Shown in pieces: positions 53,774 through 62,916 of a stretch of 64,000 nt of DNA. The notes beneath the pieces are model-generated. The model was not told the DNA's origin and did not search any database. It saw only the letters and a program-made list of their open reading frames with translations. The DNA is from Calditrichia bacterium (GTDB lineage: Bacteria > Calditrichota > Calditrichia > RBG-13-44-9 > J075), in the NCBI GenBank assembly GCA_020635015.1, contig JACKAP010000003.1, forward strand, positions 434,001 through 498,000, written 5' to 3'. The position numbers were made by a program, and so were the translations under genes. The first letter of the stretch is position 1, and every line of letters begins with the position of its first letter.

Positions 53774-55203
53774 GTGTATTCTATCGGAATTTCGAGCGGC
53801 ATGCCCACGGTGCCGGGCTGAAGGGGCATGCGACCCACTACTGCCCCGGCTGCGGACACGGCATCGCCCATAATTTCATCGGAGAAGCGATCGAGGAACT
53901 GGAGATCCAGGACCGCACCATCGCCATCTCTCCGGTGGGATGCAGCGTATTTCTGTACTACTATCTGGACGTCGGCAACACCCAGGCGGCGCACGGCCGG
54001 GCACCGGCGGTGGCGATCGGTCACAAGGTGGCCAATCCGAATTCGATTGTGATCAGTTACCAGGGCGACGGCGACCTCGCCTCGATCGGGCTGGCGGAGA
54101 TCATCCAGTCGGCTCAACTGGGCATTCCCATCACGGTTATCTTCGTTAATAACGCCATTTACGGTATGACCGGCGGCCAGTTGGCCCCCACCACCTTGAT
54201 GGGCATGAAGACCGCCACCTCGCCGCAAGGGCGCAGCCGAATGATGGGCGAACCGCTGCGCATGGCGGAGATGATCGCCCAGATGGAGGGGCCGGTCTAT
54301 GTGGAACGGGTGGCGCTTTATGACAACAAACAACGCAATCGCGCCAAAAAAGCGATCAAGAAAGCGATCCAGTTGCAGAAAGAAAACCGCGGATTTGCCT
54401 TTGTCGAGGTGCTCTCGGAATGCCCCACCCATCTGAAGATGAACACTGCCGAGGCCCAGAACTGGGTGAAGGAACAGATGGTTCCGGTCTTCCCCCTGGG
54501 CGTGAAGAAAGACATCACTGTCGAGCCCTGGTTCGAGATGCAGGCACCGGACTTCAACCCCCAGAAGCTGGTGGACCAGATCGGTGCCGTCAGCGACGCT
54601 GCGCCAAAATTTGCCGGAGGGCAATTCCCAGCGCATCTGCATCCGGAAGACATCGCCCTGAAGCTAGCCGGCGCGGGGGGTGACGGCGCCCAGACGGCTG
54701 CGATGCTGATTGCCCAGGCGGCGGTCAACGAAGGCTTCGACGGCACCCATATCCCCAGCTACGGGCCGGAATCCCGCGGGGGCACTTCCTACGCCGACGT
54801 GCACGTCGCCCGCTCGGAGGTGCTCTCCCCGGCAGCAGCCAACCCGCATATCCTGATCGCCTTCAATGCGCCCAGTCTCAACAAATTCGGGCCGCAGGTA
54901 AAGCCGGGCGGGATCGTGCTCTATGACAGCTCGGTAGTCAGCGAGCCTCCGGCGCTCGATCCGGAGGTGAAGCTGTACGGCATTCCCTTCGCCCAGATCG
55001 CTGTCGACCTGGGGAGCATGCTGGTCAAGAACATCGTCGCCCTGGGCGCGCTGCAGGCAGCTAGCAAGCTTTTTCCACCCGAGACCTTCCTGGAAGCGGT
55101 GCGACGCGCATTGCAGCACAAATGTGCCATGATCCCGCTGAATGAAGCTGCTTTCGAGTGGGGACAGAAGGCGGTAATGCACCTGGGGGACATGCCGGAA
55201 TAG
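53770..55203 (+). CDS. 2-oxoacid:ferredoxin oxidoreductase, beta-gamma fusion
   Basis: 477 residues: beta subunit (about 1-275) with CPGCGH (25-30), SPVGCSVF, GDGD (99-102) and NNAIYGMTGGQ (127-137), fused to a gamma subunit (about 290-475, from IALKLAGAGGDGAQTAAMLIAQAAV). With the upstream gene it forms a two-polypeptide enzyme. The same beta-gamma fusion occurs in the enzyme at 3650, but with different flanking sequence and a separate alpha. It supplies reduced ferredoxin to Rnf and the hydrogenase. Confidence 0.9.
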   Translation: MSVFYRNFERHAHGAGLKGHATHYCPGCGHGIAHNFIGEAIEELEIQDRTIAISPVGCSVFLYYYLDVGNTQAAHGRAPAVAIGHKVANPNSIVISYQGDGDLASIGLAEIIQSAQLGIPITVIFVNNAIYGMTGGQLAPTTLMGMKTATSPQGRSRMMGEPLRMAEMIAQMEGPVYVERVALYDNKQRNRAKKAIKKAIQLQKENRGFAFVEVLSECPTHLKMNTAEAQNWVKEQMVPVFPLGVKKDITVEPWFEMQAPDFNPQKLVDQIGAVSDAAPKFAGGQFPAHLHPEDIALKLAGAGGDGAQTAAMLIAQAAVNEGFDGTHIPSYGPESRGGTSYADVHVARSEVLSPAAANPHILIAFNAPSLNKFGPQVKPGGIVLYDSSVVSEPPALDPEVKLYGIPFAQIAVDLGSMLVKNIVALGALQAASKLFPPETFLEAVRRALQHKCAMIPLNEAAFEWGQKAVMHLGDMPE

Positions 55204-55217
55204 GCTTCCGCCAGAGA

Positions 55218-55296
55218 AATGGTAAATGCGCAATGGTAGATGCTCAATGGTAATTGTTGATTACCATTGAGCAATGAGCATTAAGCATTTACCATT
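55218..55296. repeat. Hairpin of 7/14-bp ATGGTAA-type units
   Basis: AATGGTAAATGCGCAATGGT.. (55218-55253) faces an inverted copy (55261-55296) over about 36 bp, with several mismatches. It lies between the oxidoreductase operon and tryptophanase. Confidence 0.85.
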
Positions 55297-55337
55297 CGTA
55301 CCGGAATAATCAAATTTCCCTACAAGAGGAGATATGT

Positions 55338-56732
55338 ATGTTTTTTCCATCCGAACCGTTCCGCATCAAGGTGGTGGAGCCGATTCGCCGCACCACCCGC
55401 GAGGAGCGGGAACATCTGATCCGGGAATCCGGCAATAATGTCTTTAACCTGCCGGCGGAAGCAATCTACGTCGATCTGCTCACCGACAGCGGCACTTCGG
55501 CCATGAGCGATAACCAGTGGGCCGGAATGATGCTGGGCGACGAGTCCTATGCCGGCAGCAAAAATTATTACCACTTCGAAGACACCGTGCACGACATTTT
55601 CGGCTTCAAGCACATCATTCCCACCCACCAGGGACGGGTGGCGGAGAACCTGCTGTTTTCCACCATATTGAAGGAAGGGATGGTCATTCCCAACAATATC
55701 CACTTCGACACCACCCGGGCCAATGTGGAATACAACGGCGGAGAAGCGCTGGATCTGGTGATCGATGAAGCCTATGATCCGCACCTCGATCACCCTTTCA
55801 AGGGCAACATGGATCTGCAAAAGCTGCAGGCGACGATCGAGGAATACGGGGTGGAGCGCATTCCGCTGGTCATCATGACCATCACCAACAACTCCGGCGG
55901 CGGGCAGCCGGTCTCGATGGAGAACATCCGGGCCACCCGGGCGCTGCTGAACCGCTACGGAATTCCCCTGTTCTTCGACGCCTGCCGCTTTGCCGAAAAC
56001 TGCTACTTCATCAAAGAACGGGAACCGGGCTACCAGGGTAAATCGATTAAAGAGATTGCCCGGGAAATGTTCGCTTATGGCGACGGTTGCACCATGAGCG
56101 CTAAAAAGGATGGGCTGGTGAACATCGGCGGCTTCATCGGCTTGAATGATGACGGGCTGTCGGAAAAGATCACCACCCGGCTGATCCTGATCGAAGGCTT
56201 CCCTACCTACGGCGGGCTGGCCGGGCGCGATCTGGAAGCGATTGCCAGGGGGCTGCAGGAAGTGCTGAACGAGGACTACCTCCACTTCCGTATCAGCCAG
56301 GTTCGTCACCTGGGGAAAATGCTCGATGATGAAGGCATCCCGATCCTCAAACCGGTGGGCGGCCATGCGGTCTACCTCAATGCCCGGGAATTTCTTCCGC
56401 ACATCCCCCAGGCGCAATTTCCCGCCCAGGCCCTGACGGTGGCGCTCTACCGGGAGGCCGGCATCCGGGCGGTCGAGATCGGCAGCCTGATGTTCGGGCA
56501 TAAAGACCCCCTCACCGGCAGAGAGGTCTATCCGGAATTGGAGCTGGTGCGGCTGGCCATCCCCCGCCGGGTGTATACCACCATGCACATGGTCTATGTG
56601 GCGGAATCGATCATCAACCTCTATCGTCAGCGAAATGATATCCGGGGCCTTAAACTGACCTACGAAGCCCCGGTATTGCGTCATTTCACTGCCCGGCTGG
56701 AAACAGTGGAAACGTCTTTGGAAAATGCCTGA
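55338..56732 (+). CDS. tnaA: Tryptophanase (beta-eliminating PLP lyase)
   Basis: 464 residues. It splits L-tryptophan to indole, pyruvate and NH3 using PLP, whose lysine is in MSAKKDGLVNIGG (near residue 257). Close relatives are tyrosine phenol-lyases. The segment IRAVEIGSLMFG matches tryptophanases (VEIGS) rather than the MERG of tyrosine phenol-lyase, so I call it tryptophanase. AGAGGAG precedes the ATG. Pyruvate produced could enter the PFOR at 28801. No tnaC-like leader is visible; the upstream spacer is a repeat hairpin. Confidence 0.85.
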   Translation: MFFPSEPFRIKVVEPIRRTTREEREHLIRESGNNVFNLPAEAIYVDLLTDSGTSAMSDNQWAGMMLGDESYAGSKNYYHFEDTVHDIFGFKHIIPTHQGRVAENLLFSTILKEGMVIPNNIHFDTTRANVEYNGGEALDLVIDEAYDPHLDHPFKGNMDLQKLQATIEEYGVERIPLVIMTITNNSGGGQPVSMENIRATRALLNRYGIPLFFDACRFAENCYFIKEREPGYQGKSIKEIAREMFAYGDGCTMSAKKDGLVNIGGFIGLNDDGLSEKITTRLILIEGFPTYGGLAGRDLEAIARGLQEVLNEDYLHFRISQVRHLGKMLDDEGIPILKPVGGHAVYLNAREFLPHIPQAQFPAQALTVALYREAGIRAVEIGSLMFGHKDPLTGREVYPELELVRLAIPRRVYTTMHMVYVAESIINLYRQRNDIRGLKLTYEAPVLRHFTARLETVETSLENA

Positions 56733-56859
56733 GCGGCTAAAAACGGCAAAACATTTTGACTTTGAAGGGCTTATTTCATAATATGGAGCAGCAACGCAGC
56801 AGAGATCACGACGCATAACATAATACCCCAGCGAAGCGGTCAAATAACGCGAGGCTGAT

Positions 56860-58050
56860 ATGTATCCGAAACGTCTGGCGATTTTAGGAGGATACGGCAA
56901 CGCCGGGATGTCCCTGGCGAGGCTCTTGCTTCAGTGGACCGATGTAAATCTGTGCCTGGCCGGGCGCAGCCCTGAAAAGGCGGAGCTGGCAGCGAAACAG
57001 TTGAACGCCGCCTTCAGCGGTGAGCGGGTAAGCGGCGCCGCTGCCGATGCGCACGATTCCGGTAGTCTGCAGGCGCTGTTTACGGATGTCGATATGGTGG
57101 TGGTTGCCTCCAGCGGTGCCGATGCGGCCGGCCGCATTGCCGACGCGGCGCTGCGCAGCGGCATCGATTATCTTGACATCCTGCTGTCTACCCCGGAGAA
57201 ACACAGCGCATTGCGGCGCCTGGAACCGGAACTGCAGCGGCAGGGACGCTGCTTCATCACCGACGGCGGATTTCACCCCGGCCTACCTGCCGCGATGGTG
57301 CGCTATGCCTCCCAATATTTTCTCACCCTGCGCAGGGCCCGGGTAGCCGGCCTGATCCGCATGAATTGGCAGGAATACCACTTTTCGCCGGATACGGAGG
57401 CGGAATTTTATCGGGAGATCACCACCCAGGAACTGCGCTATTACCGCGGCGGCGAATGGCGGAAAGCGGGGATATTTACAGCAGGCGATTACCCGCGTAT
57501 CGACTTCGGGAGCCCTTTCGGAAAACAGTATTGCGCTCCCATGTACCTGGAGGAGATAAACCTGCTTGCCCGGAATTTCCCCTCGCTGGAGGAAACCGGC
57601 TTTTACGTGGCGGGGCTGAACTGGTTTGTCGACTGGCTGGCCTTTCCCCTGGCAATGCTCCGGCGGAAGTGGCTGCCGGGTGCCGGAGATAAATTGCTGA
57701 ATAAGCTGACGGGCTGGGGATTGCGCCGCTTTTCCCGTCCTCCCTATGCCGCCATGCTCCAATTGAACGCCGATGGCCTGTCCGATGCCGGTGAAACACG
57801 CTTCGAGTTGGCCGTCTCCCACCGCGATGCCTACCAGTTGACCGCGATCCCGGTGCTGGCCTGCCTGATCCAATATCTGACCGGGGAGATCCGCCGGCCG
57901 GGCTTGTGGTGGATGGGACATTTGATTATACCCGATGCATTTTTCAAACTGATGAAACGGGCTGGAGCGGAGGTCCGCTGTCAGCTCATCCGCCCGGGCG
58001 GCCAGACCTTGCCGCCCCGAAATTCGCGGCCGGAAGTGCTGGAAGCATGA
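56860..58050 (+). CDS. Saccharopine-dehydrogenase-like NAD(P)-binding protein
   Basis: 396 residues starting with a Rossmann motif (RLAILGGYGNAGMSLARLL, about 5-23), an AGRSPEKAE loop, then ASSGADAAGRIADAALRSGIDYLDI and DGGFHPGLPAAMVRYA, as in saccharopine dehydrogenase/homospermidine synthase-like and trans-acting reductases. The C-terminal half is divergent and contains a hydrophobic stretch (LNWFVDWLAFPLAML). GAGG precedes the start. The reaction is unknown. It is not clearly lysine metabolism from context. Confidence 0.7.
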   Translation: MYPKRLAILGGYGNAGMSLARLLLQWTDVNLCLAGRSPEKAELAAKQLNAAFSGERVSGAAADAHDSGSLQALFTDVDMVVVASSGADAAGRIADAALRSGIDYLDILLSTPEKHSALRRLEPELQRQGRCFITDGGFHPGLPAAMVRYASQYFLTLRRARVAGLIRMNWQEYHFSPDTEAEFYREITTQELRYYRGGEWRKAGIFTAGDYPRIDFGSPFGKQYCAPMYLEEINLLARNFPSLEETGFYVAGLNWFVDWLAFPLAMLRRKWLPGAGDKLLNKLTGWGLRRFSRPPYAAMLQLNADGLSDAGETRFELAVSHRDAYQLTAIPVLACLIQYLTGEIRRPGLWWMGHLIIPDAFFKLMKRAGAEVRCQLIRPGGQTLPPRNSRPEVLEA

Positions 58051-58083
58051 ACCGGCGTATTCATTTACACAACCGGAGAAACA

Positions 58084-58698
58084 ATGAAAGATGTCATTAA
58101 ACCCCACAGTCGCCTGCTTACAAAACAATGGATGATCCTGAGCACGATTTCCCTGCTGATCCTCATTGCCGGCGGCATCATCCAATTTCTGGTAACCCTG
58201 AATCCACGGGTTACGATCTATGCGGCATCCCGGATTATCTGGCCGATCGCCTTCAGCGTGATTGTCCTGCTGTGGATCATCGCCGGACCGCTGCTTTGGT
58301 TGTGGATACGCAATCTGGCCTACTATGTGGATGATGAACGCATCACCATTCATAAAGGCTTCCTCACCAAAGTACAGCAAAACATTCCCTACCGGGCGAT
58401 TACCGATTTTATGCTCCACCGCTCGCTGTACGACCGCTGGCTGGGAATCGCCTCGCTGCGGGTGCAAACAGCGGGGCAGTCCAACATGCAGGCCACCCAC
58501 GGGTATGAGGGGAACATGGCGGGCTTGACCGATTGGGAACCGCTGGTGGAAACCCTGCGTGCAAAAGTAAAGGCTTTGCATGGGGGCGGTATTGTTTCCG
58601 CTGGGAAAGACGTTCCGGCGGAAACAATACCGCTAAATCTCATGGTGGAGAAGATCTTGCACGAGTTGCGAGCGATCAGGAAAACCCTGGAGAAATAA
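58084..58698 (+). CDS. Bacterial PH-domain (bPH2) membrane protein
   Basis: 204 residues. Two membrane helices (about 17-40 and 55-78) are followed by a bPH2-type domain (NLAYYVDDERITIHKGFLTKVQQNIPYRAITDFMLHRSLYDRWLGIASLRVQTAG) as in the YdbS/YdbT family. A C-terminal helix ends IRKTLEK. GGAG precedes the ATG. Such proteins are membrane scaffolds of unknown precise function and are often linked to stress. Confidence 0.75.
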   Translation: MKDVIKPHSRLLTKQWMILSTISLLILIAGGIIQFLVTLNPRVTIYAASRIIWPIAFSVIVLLWIIAGPLLWLWIRNLAYYVDDERITIHKGFLTKVQQNIPYRAITDFMLHRSLYDRWLGIASLRVQTAGQSNMQATHGYEGNMAGLTDWEPLVETLRAKVKALHGGGIVSAGKDVPAETIPLNLMVEKILHELRAIRKTLEK

Positions 58699-58752
58699 AG
58701 GATTATCCAAGATCCCTAAAAAAATATTACCTTTTAACGCAGAGACTGCACA

Positions 58753-59739
58753 ATGTTCGCTTTTGGACCAATCAACTCTCGGCGCCTGGGCCAGAGCTTA
58801 GGCATCAACAACATCCCTCCCAAGCACTGCAGTTACGCATGCACCTATTGCCAGGTGGGCCATACCGACCGGATGAAGATCACCCGTCAACCCTTCTTCG
58901 AACCGGAAGCGATTGTCACCGATGTCGCGCAGCGAATCGAGCAAATTCTGCATCAGGGTGGAACGATCGATTTTCTCTCCTTCGTTCCGGACGGCGAGCC
59001 GACCCTCGACCTCCATCTGGGACGGGAAATAGAGCTTCTGAAGCCTTTGGGTTATCCGATTGCAGTTTTCACCAACGCCTCACTGATCTGGAAAGCAGAT
59101 GTGCGGGAGGTCTTGTGCAAAGCCGATTGGGTATCCTTGAAAGTCGATGCAGTAGATGAGCACATCTGGCATAAAATCAACCGTCCTCACGGCCACCTCC
59201 GGCAAAACGAGATTCTCGAAGGCATGCTCAGCTTCGCCGATATGTTTAGCGGAACCCTGGTAACCGAAACCATGCTGGTGCAGGGCCTCAATGACACGGA
59301 GCGAAATTTTAAAAATATCGCAAGGTTTTTAAAGCGGCTGCAGCCGGATATCGCCTATCTGGCTATTCCGCTCCGCCCCACTGCCGAGGCGAATATCCAT
59401 CCGCCGCAGGAGATGACCGTCAATCAGGCTTACCAGATCTTCCATGCCGTCCTCCCGCGGGTGGAATGCCTGATCACGCCGGATGATGACAAGATCGGCT
59501 ATAGTGGCGATGTGGAGGCCGATATCCTGCGCACCACTGCAGTGCACCCGTTAACCGAAGCGGCCATCGCCCGGCTGCTGGAACGCTCCCATGCCAAATG
59601 GGATACCATTCACAAGCTGATTGCCCAGGGCGATCTGCGGGAAATTATCCGGGGGCGGGAACGGTTTTATATCCGCTGCTTTCCCCGGGAGACATCATCT
59701 GAAAAAAAAGCCGGACAGCATACCACAACCCGGCATTGA
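58753..59739 (+). CDS. Radical SAM protein (COG0731-like)
   Basis: 328 residues. The radical SAM cluster motif CSYACTYCQVG (CX3CX2C, about 26-36) follows FGPINSRRLGQSLGINNIPPK, the hallmark of the small COG0731 group related to wyosine-forming TYW1. Partial TIM-barrel motifs are DFLSFVPDGEPTLDLHLG and VFTNASLI. The C terminus (~230-300) adds a winged-helix-like part (ILRTTAVHPLTEAAIARLLE). Reaction unknown. The gene lies between a PH protein and small conserved genes, with only a weak ribosome site. Confidence 0.8.
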   Translation: MFAFGPINSRRLGQSLGINNIPPKHCSYACTYCQVGHTDRMKITRQPFFEPEAIVTDVAQRIEQILHQGGTIDFLSFVPDGEPTLDLHLGREIELLKPLGYPIAVFTNASLIWKADVREVLCKADWVSLKVDAVDEHIWHKINRPHGHLRQNEILEGMLSFADMFSGTLVTETMLVQGLNDTERNFKNIARFLKRLQPDIAYLAIPLRPTAEANIHPPQEMTVNQAYQIFHAVLPRVECLITPDDDKIGYSGDVEADILRTTAVHPLTEAAIARLLERSHAKWDTIHKLIAQGDLREIIRGRERFYIRCFPRETSSEKKAGQHTTTRH

Positions 59740-59829
59740 ACACCTCTGCCTATGAGGGCAACGGGCCTAATCGTCACCCGGTGCTTTCCAAATAGTGTCA
59801 TATCTTTGCCAGTTCAGGAGGTAAAAGCC

Positions 59830-60006
59830 ATGGTCAAGCTCAACCTAGCACCTCAGGAAGAACAGGTTTTTGCAGAAATTTTAAAAAATCTTGTTGCCGA
59901 TCTACGCATGGAGATCGCCGACACCGACAGCATGGAGTTCCGGGAAAAACTAAAGGACCGTAAACGCCTGATTATCAGAGTGCTGGAGTCTTTTTCAGCG
60001 AATTAA
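59830..60006 (+). CDS. 58-residue conserved-looking helical protein
   Basis: A strong AGGAGG ribosome site 8 bp before the ATG at 59830 fixes this start. The protein is predicted as two amphipathic helices, with LVADLRMEIADTDSMEFREKL at its centre. Proteins with this 'DLRMEIADTD' core turn up as short unnamed proteins in many bacteria. I know no function. It is probably co-transcribed with the CBS-domain gene, which starts 42 bp later. Confidence 0.75.
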   Translation: MVKLNLAPQEEQVFAEILKNLVADLRMEIADTDSMEFREKLKDRKRLIIRVLESFSAN

Positions 60007-60048
60007 ACCAACCGGATTTTTTTTATCGCTAACCGAAAGGATCAAGGC

Positions 60049-60576
60049 GTGAAGAACAACGATTCCAAAAAAGATCGCCCTGCTGAGAGAGAGGATGTGA
60101 CCTTGAGTGCCCGCACGGCCAGGGAGGTAATGAATCCGGTGGTCCTATCGGTCAATGCCGAATGGCCGATTGAACAGCTCGCCGAATTTCTGGTGGAGCA
60201 TTCCATTTCCGGCGCGCCGGTGGTTTCCGATGAGGGCGAATTGCTGGGGGTGGTTTCATTGACTGACATCGTGCGCCAGGACACCCTCAAATCGCGGGAA
60301 ACCCAGATGTACGCCCACGACTGCTATATCTACGACCTGGCCTACAATTTTGCGGAAGAGGAAATTTCGGTTTTCCGGGTGAAAGAAGCTTCCGAGATCC
60401 TGGTTCGCGACATCATGACCACGGTGGTGTTCAGCGTTGATGAAGATTGCAGCCTGCGCACCGTGGCAGACATGATGGTGCGGGGTCGGATCCATCGGGT
60501 GTTTGCCACCCGCAACGGGCAGTTGAGCGGCATTATCACCTCGCTCGATATCCTGAAATTGCTGCGGGATATGTAA
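60049..60576 (+). CDS. CBS-domain pair protein
   Basis: 175 residues from GTG 60049 (AAGGAT upstream). Two CBS motifs: TAREVMNPVVLSVNAEWPIEQLAEFLVEHSISGAPVVSDEGELLGVVSLTDI (about 21-72) and VRDIMTTVVFSVDEDCSLRTVADMMVRGRIHRVFATRNGQLSGIITSLDIL (about 120-170). CBS pairs bind adenine nucleotides and act as energy sensors. No effector domain is attached. It directly precedes hypF. Confidence 0.85.
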   Translation: MKNNDSKKDRPAEREDVTLSARTAREVMNPVVLSVNAEWPIEQLAEFLVEHSISGAPVVSDEGELLGVVSLTDIVRQDTLKSRETQMYAHDCYIYDLAYNFAEEEISVFRVKEASEILVRDIMTTVVFSVDEDCSLRTVADMMVRGRIHRVFATRNGQLSGIITSLDILKLLRDM

Positions 60577-60585
60577 AAGGGATTG

Positions 60586-62916
60586 ATGACAAAACGGCTA
60601 CGAGTTCACATTCAAGGGGTGGTGCAGGGCGTCGGATTCCGCCCCTTCATTTACCGGCTTGCCCGGGAATTACAATTGAGCGGCTGGGTACAAAATGCTT
60701 CCCGGGGGGTTTTGATTGAGGTGGAAGGCACCATGGCCGCGCTGGGGGTGTTTCTGGCGCGCATTCCCCAGGAGAAACCCGCTCAGGCCTGTCTGTTGAG
60801 TGTGGAGCAGGTGTATCTCGATCCCCGTGGGTATCAACGGTTCGAGATTCGCGAAAGTGACACTGCTGGTCCCAAGACCGCTCTAATTTTGCCGGACATC
60901 GCTACCTGTCCGCAATGCCTGGCGGAGATCAATGATCCCGCCAACCGGCGCTACCGCTATCCATTTACCAACTGCACCCACTGTGGTCCCCGCTTCAGCA
61001 TCATCGAAGCGCTGCCCTACGACCGCCCCCATACCACCATGAAAAATTTTCAGATGTGCCCGGCCTGCCGCGCCGAGTATGAGGATCCCGGCGATCGGCG
61101 CTTTCATGCCCAGCCAAACGCCTGCCCGGAGTGCGGCCCGCGGCTGAGTTTGTGGGATGGGGCGGGCAACACACTGGCAGAATATGATACTGCGCTGCAA
61201 GCAACGGCTGCAGCGATTCAAGCCGGCCGGATTGTCGCCGTCAAAGGATTGGGCGGGTTTCACCTGATGGTCGATGCGGCCAATTCGGAGGCCGTGGCCC
61301 GGCTGCGTAACCGCAAGCACCGTGAAGAGAAACCCCTTGCGCTGATGTTTCCGGAACTGGCGCAAATCGATATGGTTTGCCGGATGACCCAGGCGGAAAA
61401 GACCCTTTTGACCTCCCCACAGGCGCCGATTGTGCTTTTGCGCAAATCGGATAACGGAACACCCGCTTTCCAACTGGCGCCCAATCTTGCGCCGGGCAAT
61501 CCGTATCTGGGCGTGATGTTGCCATACACCCCGCTCCATCACCTGCTGCTGCAAGCGTTGGGACGGCCGGTGGTGGCCACCAGCGGCAACATTTCCGACG
61601 AGCCGATCTGCATCGATGAACAGGACGCGCTGCGGCGGCTGCAGGGTATTGCCGAGCTGTTCCTGGTGCACAACCGCCCAATCCGCCGCCATGTCGACGA
61701 TTCGATCGTGCGACTGATGGCCGGACGGGAGCTGCTGCTGCGCCGCGCCCGGGGCTATGCGCCCTTGCCGGTAATGCTGCCGGACGCTCTCCCCCCGGCC
61801 CTGGCGGTGGGGGCGCACCTCAAAAACACCATCGCGGCAGCGGTCGGGAAGCAGGTGTTCATCAGTCAGCATATCGGTGACCTGGAAACTGAAGCAGCCG
61901 AGGCTGCTTTCCGGGAGGCAATTGACAGCCTGACCGGGCTTTATGAACATCCCCCGGCCTATCTGGCAGCCGATCAACATCCGGACTACCTGTCTACCCA
62001 CTACGCCCGGGAGCAAGGCAAGCCGCTGCTTCAGGTGCAGCATCATTATGCCCACATTTTGTCCTGCATGGCGGAGAACGAGCTGTCGCCTCCGCTGCTG
62101 GGGATCAGTTGGGACGGCACCGGCTACGGCCCGGACCATATCATCTGGGGCGGAGAGTTTCTGCGGATCGAGGAAGGCGGCTACCACCGGGCCGGTTGCC
62201 TGCGCCCTTTCCCTCTGCCGGGCGGCGACCGGGCCGTACGGGAACCGCGCCGCAGCGCCGCCGGCCTGTTATTTGAAATGAGCGGCGAGATTCTGCCGGA
62301 ATCGGCCAATGATGATACCTTCCGTCCGCCGGAGCGGGAGATTATTTTGCAGATGCTGCGCCGGGGGGTCAACGCTCCCTACACCAGCAGCATGGGCCGG
62401 CTCTTCGACGCAGTGGCCTCCCTGATCGGCCTGCGCCAGGTGAACCGCTTCGAGGGGCAGGCGGCGATGGAACTGGAATTTTTGATTGCCGACAGGCCCG
62501 GCGATGAATTTTATCCCTTCCAGTTGCAGCGCCGTGAGAATGCGGAAAACCCGCCGGATTTTTACCTCGACTGGGCCCCGCTGATCCGGGCGCTATTGAT
62601 TGATCGCGCCGTCGGAGTGGCACGCAGCCTTATTTCCGCTAAATTTCACAACACCCTGGCGGAGATGGCCCTGGCTGCCGCCCGGGAGGCCGGTCTGCCC
62701 CGGATCGCGCTCAGCGGCGGATGTTTCCAGAACCGCTATTTGACGGAAAGGATCATTCGCCGGCTGGCGGAGGAGGGTTTCCACCCCTACTGGCACCAGC
62801 GGGTGCCGCCCAACGACGGGGGCATCGCCCTGGGGCAGATCGCTGCGCTGGCGGGGGTTTTGAAACATCATCTGGAGCGGTTGCAGCAAGTGGTGGATGG
62901 GCGAATGGGTGGATGA
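60586..62916 (+). CDS. hypF: Carbamoyltransferase HypF, hydrogenase cofactor assembly
   Basis: 776 residues from ATG 60586 (AAAAGGG upstream). It converts carbamoyl phosphate to the cyanide-ligand precursor and transfers it to HypE for the NiFe site. Domains in order: acylphosphatase (VQGVGFRPFIYRLARE, about 11-26), two zinc-finger-like C4 motifs (CPQC..CTHCGPRF; CPAC..CPECGPR, about 108-190), a YrdC-like domain (about 200-380), and a Kae1-like domain with QHHYAHILSCMAEN and LSGGCFQNRYLTERI. The last codons (VVDGRMGG and stop) are encoded by the left arm of a period-8 repeat, so the native C terminus has probably been altered. Confidence 0.95.
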   Translation: MTKRLRVHIQGVVQGVGFRPFIYRLARELQLSGWVQNASRGVLIEVEGTMAALGVFLARIPQEKPAQACLLSVEQVYLDPRGYQRFEIRESDTAGPKTALILPDIATCPQCLAEINDPANRRYRYPFTNCTHCGPRFSIIEALPYDRPHTTMKNFQMCPACRAEYEDPGDRRFHAQPNACPECGPRLSLWDGAGNTLAEYDTALQATAAAIQAGRIVAVKGLGGFHLMVDAANSEAVARLRNRKHREEKPLALMFPELAQIDMVCRMTQAEKTLLTSPQAPIVLLRKSDNGTPAFQLAPNLAPGNPYLGVMLPYTPLHHLLLQALGRPVVATSGNISDEPICIDEQDALRRLQGIAELFLVHNRPIRRHVDDSIVRLMAGRELLLRRARGYAPLPVMLPDALPPALAVGAHLKNTIAAAVGKQVFISQHIGDLETEAAEAAFREAIDSLTGLYEHPPAYLAADQHPDYLSTHYAREQGKPLLQVQHHYAHILSCMAENELSPPLLGISWDGTGYGPDHIIWGGEFLRIEEGGYHRAGCLRPFPLPGGDRAVREPRRSAAGLLFEMSGEILPESANDDTFRPPEREIILQMLRRGVNAPYTSSMGRLFDAVASLIGLRQVNRFEGQAAMELEFLIADRPGDEFYPFQLQRRENAENPPDFYLDWAPLIRALLIDRAVGVARSLISAKFHNTLAEMALAAAREAGLPRIALSGGCFQNRYLTERIIRRLAEEGFHPYWHQRVPPNDGGIALGQIAALAGVLKHHLERLQQVVDGRMGG

